The position numbers and the translations under genes were made by a program. A stretch of 64,000 nucleotides of DNA from contig NZ_LGED01000208.1 of NCBI RefSeq assembly GCF_001280085.1, positions 124,001 through 188,000 of the forward strand. The letters are read 5' to 3'. Below the pieces are notes generated by a model. It was given only the letters and a program-made list of their open reading frames with translations, was not told where the DNA came from and ran no database searches. Source of the DNA: Saccharothrix sp. NRRL B-16348. Its GTDB lineage: Bacteria; Actinomycetota; Actinomycetes; Mycobacteriales; Pseudonocardiaceae. Shown here in pieces: positions 51,688-59,861 of the stretch (the stretch's first letter is position 1; every line of letters begins with the position of its first letter).

Positions 51688-52065
51688 TCAGGACGCCTCG
51701 GCCGACGCACCGGCGCGCACCGCGTCCAGGTACTCGGAGATCGCGTCCCGGTTGCGGGTCAGGAAGTTCACCCGTTCGGTCATCCGGTCGCGCTCGGTCT
51801 CCAGCAGTTCGATCATCTCCGGGGTGGCGTCCGGGAAGTGGATGACGCGCGGCTTGTTCAGGCACGGCAGGATCTGCCTGATGATGCGCGTGGGCAGCCC
51901 GGCGTCGAGCAGCCCGCGGATCTGGGCGACCCGGTCGACCAGGCTCTCGTCGTAGTAGCGGTACCCGTTGGCGCAGCGACTCGCTACCAGGAGGCCCTGC
52001 TCCTCGTAGTAGCGCAGCAGTCTGCGGGACGTACTGGTGCGCTCGGAGAGTTCGCCGATGCGCAT
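51688..52065 (-). CDS. MerR-family transcriptional regulator
   Basis: 125 residues. The N-terminal winged HTH RIGELSERTSTSRRLLRYYE followed by GLLVASRCANGYRYYDESLV is diagnostic of MerR. The C-terminal coiled coil is short and there is no metal-binding Cys cluster, so it is likely a small-molecule or redox sensor. GAGGTGG supports the ATG at 52065; a GTG at 52074 is possible. It is separated from the aminotransferase gene by a strong terminator, so it has its own promoter at 52066-52171. Confidence 0.9.
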   Translation of the reverse strand: MRIGELSERTSTSRRLLRYYEEQGLLVASRCANGYRYYDESLVDRVAQIRGLLDAGLPTRIIRQILPCLNKPRVIHFPDATPEMIELLETERDRMTERVNFLTRNRDAISEYLDAVRAGASAEAS

Positions 52066-52171
52066 ATGACCCACCTCGCTGTTCCCGGTCGACCTTCACA
52101 TCGGTTCGCGGGTTCCAGCATAGGGTTCCCCGGCGGACCGCGGTACCGGCCACCCACACGGTGAGACCGCG

Positions 52172-52205
52172 CGAGGGCCGTCCGCCGCGTGGCGGACGGC
52201 CCTCG
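52172..52205 (-). terminator. Terminator of the AmCP operon
   Basis: A perfect 15-bp stem (52172-52186 with 52191-52205) and a GCGT tetraloop, 36 bp after the aminotransferase stop codon. It isolates the MerR gene from the AmCP operon. Confidence 0.8.
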
Positions 52206-52241
52206 GTCCGGACGGATCGTCCATTGTGGATTCGGCTGCGG

Positions 52242-53525
52242 TCAGGGGTGCGCGGTGGTGGTGACGGGTGGTCCGACGAGGTCGCCGAGCACCTCGTCGA
52301 TCCGGTCGAGCGACGCCCGGATCCACGGCAGCACCAGCGGATCGGCGGCGGCCAGGGCGGCCGTGCGCTCCTCGTCGGTGTCGCCGTAGAGCCGGCTGGT
52401 GGAAGCGCGCAGCCGCAGCGCGTGCACGGGCTCGCCGAACGCGCTGCCGGGCAGCACTCCGACACCGTGGCGCTCCAGCAACCACCCGGTCAGCTCGGGC
52501 CCGGTGCGCACCCCGTGTGCCTGCGCCAGGTGCTCGCGCAGCGGCTCGAAGTCGGGGTACAGGTAGCAGGTCGCGCGAACCGGGGACACGAGCGCCCCGG
52601 CCGCGCCGAGCCGCCCGGCCACCGCCCGGGCGACGGCGGCGTGCAGCCGCCGGGACGCCGCGACGTGCTCGACCAGCTCGGCGGGCTCGGAGAAGGCGAG
52701 CGTGGCGGCCACCTGCACCGGTGCGACCGGACTGGACCAGATCTGGCTGGCCACGCCCACCAGCCGCTCCCGCAGCGCGTGGTCGCCGTCGGGCAGGCGG
52801 GCCACGCCCAGGCGCCACCCGCCCAGCGCGAGGCTCTTGGTGAGCCCCGTGGTCACGACCGTGCGCTCGGGTGCGAACCGGGCCGGTGAGGGCGCCGGGT
52901 CGTCGGTGTCGAACACCAGGTCGCAGTAGATCTCGTCGGACACGATCACCAGGTCCAGCTCTCGGGCGACCTCCGCGAGCCGGGCCACCGTCGCTGACGC
53001 GGTGACCGTGCCGGTGGGGTTGTCCGGCACGGTCACCACGACCGACCGCACCTGCCTGCCGGCGGCGCGCGCGGTGCGCACGGCCTCCCGCAGCAGGTCC
53101 GGGTCGGGCACCCCGCCCTCGCCCGGCCGGGTCCGGACGGGGATGGGGCGTGCGCCGGCTAGGTGGGCGTGCGCGGAGTAGCTCACCCAGCCGGGCACGG
53201 GGATCACCACGTCGCCGCCGATGGCCAGCAGCAGCGCGTACAACAGCGGTTTGCTGCCCGGCCCGGCCACCACCAGGTCCGGGTCGCACGCCAAGCCGCG
53301 CCGGGCCCAGTAGCCCGCGACCGCCGCCCGCAACGCGGCGCTGCCGGCCACCGGGCCGTACGAGTTCTCGCCGACCGCGCCGGCCAGCGCCGCCGCCGGC
53401 AGGGGGTGGACGGGCAACCCGATCTCACCGCTGCCCATCGCGAGCACGCGCTGGCCCGTGCGGCGCCTGCGCTCCAGGATCTCGTCGACGGCCAGGGTCG
53501 CCGACATGGTCACGGTCTCGGGCAC
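52242..53525 (-). CDS. Class I/II PLP-dependent aminotransferase
   Basis: 427 residues, fold type I. It has NSYGPVAGSAALRAAVAGYW near the N-terminus, VVVTVPDNPTGTVTAS (substrate and PLP binding), IVSDEIYCDLVF (PLP Asp and Tyr) and TTGLTKSLALGGWRLG (Schiff-base Lys). The C-terminal Arg for a substrate carboxylate is probably in LRLRAS. As last gene of the AmCP operon it may aminate an aldehyde or ketone on the carrier-bound intermediate, the role LysJ has in lysine biosynthesis, or transaminate the freed product. The GTG at 53525 has AGGAG six nt upstream. Confidence 0.9.
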   Translation of the reverse strand: MPETVTMSATLAVDEILERRRRTGQRVLAMGSGEIGLPVHPLPAAALAGAVGENSYGPVAGSAALRAAVAGYWARRGLACDPDLVVAGPGSKPLLYALLLAIGGDVVIPVPGWVSYSAHAHLAGARPIPVRTRPGEGGVPDPDLLREAVRTARAAGRQVRSVVVTVPDNPTGTVTASATVARLAEVARELDLVIVSDEIYCDLVFDTDDPAPSPARFAPERTVVTTGLTKSLALGGWRLGVARLPDGDHALRERLVGVASQIWSSPVAPVQVAATLAFSEPAELVEHVAASRRLHAAVARAVAGRLGAAGALVSPVRATCYLYPDFEPLREHLAQAHGVRTGPELTGWLLERHGVGVLPGSAFGEPVHALRLRASTSRLYGDTDEERTAALAAADPLVLPWIRASLDRIDEVLGDLVGPPVTTTAHP

Positions 53526-53546
53526 GATCAGCTCCTGGGGTTCGAG

Positions 53547-55163
53547 TCAGCTCGCGGCGTAGCGCTCCCGGAGCGCGGCCTTGCGGATCTTCCCGGTGAG
53601 GGTCTTGGGCAGGGCGTCGAGCAGTTCCACCCGGTCCGGTCGGAACCGGTCGTCCAGCCCGGCCGCCCGCACGTGCTCGCGCAGCTCGTCCGACGACGGC
53701 GCCCGCCCGCCGCTCGGCACGACGACCGCCAGGAGCACGTCACCGGCCGGCAGGCCGACCAACGCCGCCTCCGACACCAGCGGGTGGCTCTCCAGCACCG
53801 CCTCGACCTCGACCAGCGGCACGACGTGCCCGTCCCGGACGATGGCGTCCCCGGCCCGGCAGACGATCCGGATGCCGCCCAGGCCGTCGTGCCGGGCGAG
53901 GTCACCGGTGTCGAACCACCCCTGTGCGTCCAGGTGGGCGTCGAACACGTCCTGTCGTTTGTAGTAGCCGAGGCTCCGCGCCGCGCCCCGCGCCCACAGC
54001 CGGCCGATCGAGCCGTCGCCGGGCAGGCCCGTGGGATCGATGCGGACTTCCATCCCCGGTATCGCCCACCCGTTGCTGAACCCCGGCGTCGCTTCCGGGT
54101 CCTCGGTGCGGGTGATCGTCACCGGGCCGAACTCGGACATGCCCCACAGCGAGTACGTGCGCGCGCCCAGCACCTCCCGCAGGTCGTCGACCAACGCCGG
54201 CAGCACCGGCGCGGAACCGATGACCGCCTGCCGCAGGGTGCTGACGTCGCGCGGCCGCTCGCGCTGGGCGTCCCGCACCGCGACCAGGGTCGCGGGCGGC
54301 CCGTAGAGCAGGGTGGCGCGGTGCCGCTCGACCAGTTCCAGCAGCGCCGGGTTGTCCTTCACGTCCTGGAACGCGATCGTGCCGCCCACCAGGACGCCGG
54401 TCAGGACGCCTTGGCCGAACCCCGAGTAGTGCACCAGCGGCGTGGACACCGCCGCCACCAGGTCCTCGTCGAGGCCCAGCGTCGTGACGTAGCCCTGCAA
54501 GGCGCCGTAGAGCGTGTTCTGGCTGTGCAGCACGCCCTTGGACTCGCCGGTGGTGCCGGAGGTGAACAGCACCACGTACGGCTCGTCGGGGCCGAGCGCG
54601 AGGCCGTGCAGGTCGTGGCGCTCCTCCCACGGCACGTCCACGAAGTGCGCGTGGAAGTCCAGCGCCCCGTCGACCGGAGGACCGCCGACCACGAGGACGT
54701 GCTCCAGGCCGGGCAGCTCCGCCCGCAGCCCGACGACGACCTCCGCCAGCGGGTCGCCCGCCCACTCGGGGACGGTGACGCACACCCGCGCCCCGGTCAT
54801 CCCGAGCCGGTGCCGCAGCTCGCTCTCCGGGCAGATCGGCGAGATGGGGCAGATGACCGCGCCGACCGCCATGCACGCGAACATCAGCGGGACCATCTCC
54901 CACCGGTTGGGCAGCTGCACGGCAACGAAGTCGCCGCGCCGCACGCCGAGCTCCAGCAGGGCGCCCGCGAACCGGTCGGTCAGCCGGGACAGCTCGGCAT
55001 AGTCGAAGGTCTCCGTGCGGGACGCGGCGATCCGGCGGGCCGCGACGGCCGTCTTGTGCGGGCGTTCCCGGGCCTGGCGGCGCAGGTCGTCCAGGAACGT
55101 CTCGGACCGCCACCACCCCCGCCGCAGGTAGTCGGCCGCGCGGTCCTGGTCCACCGCGGTCAC
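53547..55163 (-). CDS. Adenylate-forming (ANL) acid-CoA ligase-like enzyme
   Basis: 538 residues. P-loop-like VVLFTSGTTGESKGVLHSQN, SLWGMSEFGPVTITR, GWFDTGDLARHDGLGGIRIV and C-terminal LPKTLTGKIRKAALRERYAA (catalytic Lys) show a complete two-domain ligase. It activates a carboxylic acid as an acyl-AMP for transfer to CoA, a carrier or an amine. No free carrier protein gene other than LysW and no condensation domain is nearby. It might join the amino acid and polyketide parts, or activate one of them. The GTG start overlaps the dehydrogenase stop (GTGA). Confidence 0.9.
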   Translation of the reverse strand: MTAVDQDRAADYLRRGWWRSETFLDDLRRQARERPHKTAVAARRIAASRTETFDYAELSRLTDRFAGALLELGVRRGDFVAVQLPNRWEMVPLMFACMAVGAVICPISPICPESELRHRLGMTGARVCVTVPEWAGDPLAEVVVGLRAELPGLEHVLVVGGPPVDGALDFHAHFVDVPWEERHDLHGLALGPDEPYVVLFTSGTTGESKGVLHSQNTLYGALQGYVTTLGLDEDLVAAVSTPLVHYSGFGQGVLTGVLVGGTIAFQDVKDNPALLELVERHRATLLYGPPATLVAVRDAQRERPRDVSTLRQAVIGSAPVLPALVDDLREVLGARTYSLWGMSEFGPVTITRTEDPEATPGFSNGWAIPGMEVRIDPTGLPGDGSIGRLWARGAARSLGYYKRQDVFDAHLDAQGWFDTGDLARHDGLGGIRIVCRAGDAIVRDGHVVPLVEVEAVLESHPLVSEAALVGLPAGDVLLAVVVPSGGRAPSSDELREHVRAAGLDDRFRPDRVELLDALPKTLTGKIRKAALRERYAAS

Positions 55164-56287
55164 CGGCCCGCCTCGCGCCGTGCCGCCAGCAGTTCCGGCA
55201 GCGGGTCGCCGGCCCGCCCGGCGGCGATCTCCAGCAGGTCCCGCGTGTTGCGCTCGACGCGCGTGCCCACCCAGTCGAACACCCACTGCTTGCGGGCCTC
55301 GCCCGGCAGCTCGAACGGCACGGTGCCGGTGAGCGCCAGACCCGCCGCCGCGGCACCACCGACGTTCGCGACCACGTCCGGCACCAGCGTCACGCCCGCC
55401 GCGGCCATCCGGACCCCGGCCTCCGGGGTGGTGGTGATGTTGCCGCCCTCGACGACCAGCTGGGCGGTCAGCCGGTGCACGTTGTCGCCGTTGATCGCGT
55501 CCTTCTGCGCGGCCAGCACGAGCACGTCGGCGGGCACGTCCAGCCAGGCGTCGGGCTCGGCGGTCGCCTTGACGTTCTGCGGGAGCTTGGTGCGGTCGAT
55601 CCGGCCGAGCGGGTCGGTGATCGCGATCAGGTCGTCGACGGGCAGGCGGTAGCCGCTGATGGTGCCGAACTCGTCGGCCACGCCCACGATCCGGTGGCCA
55701 CGCCGTTCGAGGAACCGCGCCGCCGCGCGGCCCACGGAGCCGAAGCCCTGGATGACGACCGTGCCGGGTTCGTTGCGGCGCAATGTCTCCAGCGCGGTCA
55801 CCGCCGCGACGCCGACGCCGTGGCCGGTGCAGTCGACCAGCGGTTCGTAGTAGGTGCGCCAGTCGTAGGGCATGGGCGCGGCGCGCGGTCGCTTGCGCGG
55901 GTCGTACCCGGCGGCGTCGAAGAACACCGCGCGTTCGGCCGGCCCGACCCCGAGGTCGGCACCCAGGTGGATGCCGCCGTGCAGCAGCGGCGCGACGGTG
56001 CGGCCGAACGTCTCCAGCGTCCGCCGGCTGTCCTGGCCGGCCACGATCCCGGCCTTCGCGCCGCCGACCGGCAGACCGACGAGCGTCAGCTTCTCGGTCA
56101 TGCCCCTGGCCAGGCCGCGCACCTCGTCCTCGGTGACCGAGGACGTCATGCGGACACCGCCCATCGCCCACCCGTCGACCAGCGAGTCGACGACCACCCA
56201 GCCCTTGATGCTGCGGTTGTCGCCGTTGAGCGCGACGACGAAGGCCGGTTCCTCGACCTGCACCGCGTTGATGTCGAGAACAGTCAT
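55160..56287 (-). CDS. Glu/Leu/Phe/Val dehydrogenase-like protein
   Basis: 375 residues of the ELFV family. GMTEKLTLVGLPVGGAKAGI contains the catalytic Lys region, and VVIQGFGSVGRAAARFLERR is the NAD(P) loop. The C-terminal region has GGNITTTPEAGVRMAAAGV. Canonical members interconvert amino acids and 2-oxo acids with ammonia. In this operon it may reductively aminate a 2-oxo group made by the homocitrate-synthase-like enzyme. The start at 56287 was chosen over a GTG at 56302 that would almost abut the amidotransferase stop. Confidence 0.88.
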   Translation of the reverse strand: MTVLDINAVQVEEPAFVVALNGDNRSIKGWVVVDSLVDGWAMGGVRMTSSVTEDEVRGLARGMTEKLTLVGLPVGGAKAGIVAGQDSRRTLETFGRTVAPLLHGGIHLGADLGVGPAERAVFFDAAGYDPRKRPRAAPMPYDWRTYYEPLVDCTGHGVGVAAVTALETLRRNEPGTVVIQGFGSVGRAAARFLERRGHRIVGVADEFGTISGYRLPVDDLIAITDPLGRIDRTKLPQNVKATAEPDAWLDVPADVLVLAAQKDAINGDNVHRLTAQLVVEGGNITTTPEAGVRMAAAGVTLVPDVVANVGGAAAAGLALTGTVPFELPGEARKQWVFDWVGTRVERNTRDLLEIAAGRAGDPLPELLAARREAGR

Positions 56288-56304
56288 TTTCCTGACCCCC
56301 ACGG

Positions 56305-56868
56305 TTAGTTGAACAGTTGGACGAAGCCCCGGAGCACGGACAGGCCGTCGGCGCGGAACTCCAGGTGTGCCTGCGAGCCGTAGACGCGGCCGTCGTCGGA
56401 GCGGATGAACTCCACCGGCGCGTCGTCGGACCAGCCGATGGCCTTGAACCCGAGCGGGGCCGCCTTCAGGTAGAGCATGTGGCGCTGGAACAGCGAGACC
56501 GTCGGCTTGGCCTCCGAGAACACCGGCTCCTGCTTGTCGAGGTGCACCTCGTGCCGGCCGACCCGGGACCTGCCCGGCACGAGTTCAGCGCCCGCGGCGG
56601 TGCCGATGATCTGCATGCCGCCGCAGATGCCCCACACCGGGACGGTCGAGGTGAAGACCAGGTCGGTCAGCCGGCGGTAGAAGTCGCTGTCGTACGCGCG
56701 GACCTTCGTGCCGCTCAGCACCAGCGCCTGGTAGCGCGGGCCGAGGCGGTCGGGCACCTCGGCGGCCCGCACCAGGTCCGTCTCGGCGCCCAGTACCTCG
56801 AAGCTCTTGCGGACCTGGGGGATCGACAGGCTCCCGTTGTCCACCACGAGCACACGCGGGGACGTCAT
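56305..56868 (-). CDS. Free-standing class I glutamine amidotransferase
   Basis: 187 residues resembling the GuaA amidotransferase half. The nucleophile elbow is VWGICGGMQIIG with Cys, and the remaining triad lies in YGSQAHLEFRAD (His and Glu). It is complete for glutaminase or gamma-glutamyl hydrolase activity, but no synthetase partner is fused or adjacent. In this operon it could supply ammonia, or act on the gamma-glutamyl bond of the carrier protein. GGAG nine nt before the ATG supports the start. It is not part of standard LysW operons. Confidence 0.88.
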   Translation of the reverse strand: MTSPRVLVVDNGSLSIPQVRKSFEVLGAETDLVRAAEVPDRLGPRYQALVLSGTKVRAYDSDFYRRLTDLVFTSTVPVWGICGGMQIIGTAAGAELVPGRSRVGRHEVHLDKQEPVFSEAKPTVSLFQRHMLYLKAAPLGFKAIGWSDDAPVEFIRSDDGRVYGSQAHLEFRADGLSVLRGFVQLFN

Positions 56869-56903
56869 GTCCAGTACTCCTCTCACTGCTGTGCGTTGTG
56901 CGG

Positions 56904-57710
56904 TCAGGTTCTGGTGATGACCGTCCCGGTGGACCCACCGAGCAGTTCCGACACGGGGGCACTGCCGATGACGACCCGCTCGACCCCGCCGTCCAGACCC
57001 TCGCCGGCGGCCCGCAGCTTCTTGCGCATACCGCCGGTGGCGCCCTTGTCCCGGAACTCCCGGGCGGCGGCGGCGCTGATCCGCCGCACCGGCTTGCCGT
57101 CGACCAGCAGGTACGGCACGTCGGTGACGAGGGTCAGCGCCGGTGCGCCGGTGGCCGCCGCGATGGCCGCCGCGGCCCGGTCGGCGTCGGTGTTGACCAC
57201 CCGGCCCGCCGCGTCCCGGGCCAGCGGGGTGACCAGGACGCAATGCCCCTTCCCGTGGCCGGTCAGGGCGGTCGGGTCCACCCTCGCGATCGGGCCGACC
57301 AGGTTGTCGATCTCGACGAGTTCCTTGCCGCGCCAGTACCACCGCTCGCCGGGGCCCGCGTGCAGCGTGCCGTCGCTGCCCAGCAGCCGCGAGGCGGTGA
57401 CGCCGTGCTTCTCCAGCCTGGCGATCACCTCGTCCGCCAGCGTCGCGCTGACCTTCAGGATGTCCTCGATCACCTCGGGCGTGGTCCACCTGCTCTGGTT
57501 GCCGTACCGGTCGCGCAGCACGGCCGACGGCTCGCGGTAGCGGGACGCCAGGCGCTTGAGCGGCTTGGACCAGCCGTGCACCAGCACCAGGGGGTTCTCC
57601 CGCGCGTGGCCGGCCAGGTCCTCCCACCACGCGTCGTCCATGTCCTCCAGGCAACTGCCGCCGAGCTTGACGACGGTGGCGTTCACGTGGGCGCCCGGTT
57701 CCGCGCTCAT
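56904..57710 (-). CDS. LysZ/ArgB-like amino acid kinase acting on carrier-bound substrate
   Basis: 268 residues of the amino acid kinase family. VVKLGGSCLEDMDDAW at the N-terminus binds ATP phosphates, NPLVLVHGWSKPL follows, then NTDADRAAAAIAAATGA and KGATGGMRKKLRAAGEGLDG near the C-terminus. In LysW systems this enzyme phosphorylates the side-chain carboxylate of the amino acid attached to the carrier. The ATG overlaps the LysY stop (ATGA). Substrate chain length (glutamate or aminoadipate) cannot be told from sequence. Confidence 0.9.
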   Translation of the reverse strand: MSAEPGAHVNATVVKLGGSCLEDMDDAWWEDLAGHARENPLVLVHGWSKPLKRLASRYREPSAVLRDRYGNQSRWTTPEVIEDILKVSATLADEVIARLEKHGVTASRLLGSDGTLHAGPGERWYWRGKELVEIDNLVGPIARVDPTALTGHGKGHCVLVTPLARDAAGRVVNTDADRAAAAIAAATGAPALTLVTDVPYLLVDGKPVRRISAAAAREFRDKGATGGMRKKLRAAGEGLDGGVERVVIGSAPVSELLGGSTGTVITRT

Positions 57711-58777
57711 GCCGGCATCACCGGTTGCATGGTCAGGCCCGTCTCCTCGGGCAGCGAGTACCGCTTGTTGATCGCCTGCACCGCCTGCCCGGCCGCACCC
57801 TTGACGAGGTTGTCCAAAGCGGACAGCACGACGATCCGACCACCATCCGGGTCGTGCATGACCGCGACGTCGCAGAAGTTCGAACCCAGCGTCGCCTGCG
57901 GGTCGGGCACCGGGATCAGCGTCTCGTCGTTGCGCCGCACTCGGACGAACGGGTGCGAGCGGTAGAAGCGCCGGTACGCCCGGGACAGCGTGCGCTCGTC
58001 CACCTCGTCGCGGGTGAGCACGTAGCAACTGGCCAGCAGGCCGCGCACGTTCGACACGCCGTAGGCGGACATCGACACCGTGCCGACCGTCCCCGGCTTG
58101 CCGCGGCCGAGGAAGTCGCTCACCTCGGCGGCGTGCCGGTGCCCGGTGGGCGAGTAGGGCGCGATGGCGCCCGCCCGGAACGGGTGCAGGTCGGACGTGC
58201 GCAGGTGCACGCCGCCGCCGCTGGACCCGCTCTTGCCGTCCACCAGCACGTGGTCCAGGTGCATGCCCAGCTCGAAGACCAGCGGGGCGAGGCCCAGCGT
58301 GATGGCGGTGGCGTAGCAGCCGGCGAGCGAGATGAGCGGTGCTCCCACCATCTGTTCGCCGACCAGTTCCGGCACGCCGTAGACGAAGCGGTCGGCGAGG
58401 CCGTCGGCCCGCGCCACCTTCGGGTACCACTTGTGGTGCGATTCGTCGTCACGGATGCGGAACGCGCCGCTCAGGTCGATCACGCACGCCACCCGGTCGG
58501 CGAACAGCGCGGCCAGTTCGGCCGACACCGACGCGGGCGTGGACAGCAGCAGCACGTCGACCCGGTCGGCGACGTCCTCGGTCACCTCCTCGACCACCAG
58601 GCCGAGGTCCCGCCGCAACCCGGGGTGCAGTTCCGAGGGCCTGCGGCCGGCGTGCCGCGACCCGCCCAGGAACGTCAGCTCCAGGTCCGGGTGCTGGCAC
58701 ACCAGCCGGATCAGCTCGCCACCGGCCAGCCCGGATGCCCCGACCACGCCGACGCGGATCTTCCCGTCCCCGCTCAT
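57707..58777 (-). CDS. LysY/ArgC-like acyl-phosphate reductase for carrier-bound substrate
   Basis: 356 residues. VGVVGASGLAGGELIRLVCQ is the NADP loop, SLAGCYATAITLGLAPLVFE holds the catalytic Cys, and SPTGHRHAAEVSDFLGR the catalytic His. It reduces the phosphate ester made by the LysZ homologue to an aldehyde while the amino group is masked by the carrier. It overlaps both neighbours by four bases. Length and motifs are normal for the family. Confidence 0.92.
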   Translation of the reverse strand: MSGDGKIRVGVVGASGLAGGELIRLVCQHPDLELTFLGGSRHAGRRPSELHPGLRRDLGLVVEEVTEDVADRVDVLLLSTPASVSAELAALFADRVACVIDLSGAFRIRDDESHHKWYPKVARADGLADRFVYGVPELVGEQMVGAPLISLAGCYATAITLGLAPLVFELGMHLDHVLVDGKSGSSGGGVHLRTSDLHPFRAGAIAPYSPTGHRHAAEVSDFLGRGKPGTVGTVSMSAYGVSNVRGLLASCYVLTRDEVDERTLSRAYRRFYRSHPFVRVRRNDETLIPVPDPQATLGSNFCDVAVMHDPDGGRIVVLSALDNLVKGAAGQAVQAINKRYSLPEETGLTMQPVMPA

Positions 58778-59622
58778 CCGAGCACCTCCCTGACGTACCG
58801 ACCGATCGCCGAGGCGACGTCCACACCGCTCGTGGTGGCCACCGCCCGGAAGCCGGGCGCGTGGTTGACCTCGTTGACCACGTAGCCGTCCCCGGTCCGG
58901 AACAGGTCGATGCCGTAGATCCCGCCGCCGAGCTGTTCGACCACCGCGTCCACGATCCGCGTGATCGGGGCGTCCCGTTCCACCACGCTGTGGTGGGAGC
59001 CGATGGCCGCGTTGTTGCGCCAATCCGTGCCGTTGCTCTCGAACCGCGCGGTGGCCACGATCTCGCGGCCGACGACCAGGCAGCGGACCGAACCACCGCC
59101 GAGGAACGGCTCGACCAGGCACGCCTGTTCGAACGCATGACCCAGGTCTTCGACGTAGTCGTAGACGGAGTTCGCGGTGTCCGGGTCGCGGAGGAGGGTC
59201 ACCCGCTTGCCCATGCCGCCGAAGATCGGCTTGAGCACCAGCGGAAAGGGCAGTTCCGCCAGCGCCTTGCGGAAGTCCTGACGCGACAGGACGAGGCGGA
59301 AGTCGGGCACCGGCACACCTGCCCGGCGCAGCAGGACCCGCAGCGCCAGTTTGTTCTCACAGGCCTGGATGACCGCGGCGGTGTTCAACACGGGGATGCG
59401 CGCGGCCTCGGCGAGCGAGGCCAGCAGACCGCCGCGGGTGTAGCTGCGGCTGCGGATCAGCACCACGTCGTAGCTCTTCAGCGCGTCGGCGTCCTCGTCA
59501 CCGAGGCACAGCGCCTCGTCGTTGACCCACTCGACCTCCAAGCCGTGCTCCGGGCCGCGGTCGATGAGTTGCCGCTCCTCCCAACTGACGCGGTCCGCCA
59601 CGATGGCGACCTTGCCACCCAT
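58774..59622 (-). CDS. LysX-like ATP-grasp ligase attaching the amino acid to the carrier
   Basis: 282 residues of the RimK/LysX ATP-grasp family. VLNTAAVIQACENKLALRVL, PLVLKPIFGGMGKRVTLLRD (ATP-binding Lys and glycine loop) and DGYVVNEVNHAPGFRAV (metal-binding Glu and Asn near the C-terminus) are in the expected order. LysX/ArgX enzymes join the alpha-amino group of aminoadipate or glutamate to the gamma-carboxyl of the carrier's last residue. Here the carrier ends in Gln, so this enzyme or a partner must cope with that. It lies 37 bp after the carrier gene. Confidence 0.92.
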   Translation of the reverse strand: MGGKVAIVADRVSWEERQLIDRGPEHGLEVEWVNDEALCLGDEDADALKSYDVVLIRSRSYTRGGLLASLAEAARIPVLNTAAVIQACENKLALRVLLRRAGVPVPDFRLVLSRQDFRKALAELPFPLVLKPIFGGMGKRVTLLRDPDTANSVYDYVEDLGHAFEQACLVEPFLGGGSVRCLVVGREIVATARFESNGTDWRNNAAIGSHHSVVERDAPITRIVDAVVEQLGGGIYGIDLFRTGDGYVVNEVNHAPGFRAVATTSGVDVASAIGRYVREVLG

Positions 59623-59659
59623 GTGCTTTCCCCCTTCTCGGGAAGCGCTGCTCGGTCGA

Positions 59660-59842
59660 TCACTGGCCCCAGTCGCGCAACTGCACCTCGACCACCTGGA
59701 GGACGAGCGTGCCGTCCTGGACCTCGTCGACCCGCAGTGTCAACAGGCACTCGGGGCAGGACATCGTCTCGCCCTGGATCATGGGCGGGGTGGACAGCGG
59801 GGTCTCGCACTCGGGGCAGGCACCTGCCAGCATCTGCGTCAT
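59660..59842 (-). CDS. LysW-type amino-group carrier protein with C-terminal Gln
   Basis: 60 residues. ACPECETPLSTPP and MSCPECLLTLRVDEV hold the two CxxC pairs of the LysW zinc ribbon. The acidic second half leads to the C-terminus LRDWGQ. Canonical LysW ends EDWGE, whose last Glu side chain carries the substrate. Here the final codon is CAG, and I confirmed the frame base by base against the TGA at 59660-59662. Position between a homocitrate-synthase-like gene and LysX supports the identity. The Gln may be deamidated by the operon's amidotransferase or mark a different attachment chemistry. Confidence 0.9.
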   Translation of the reverse strand: MTQMLAGACPECETPLSTPPMIQGETMSCPECLLTLRVDEVQDGTLVLQVVEVQLRDWGQ

Positions 59843-59861
59843 GTCCGGTCCTCCTGTCTCG

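Noticed and set aside
51420..51845. Plus-strand frame of 141 codons downstream of repeat copy A
   Set aside because: It would be driven by the repeat element, but it overlaps MerR antisense, has no ribosome binding site or family, and its second half is Arg/Pro/Gly-rich shadow sequence.
59660..59842. Rubredoxin-like or zinc-ribbon housekeeping protein instead of LysW
   Set aside because: The two CxxC pairs alone would allow it, but the DWG C-terminus and the adjacent LysX, LysY and LysZ homologues make the carrier role far more likely.
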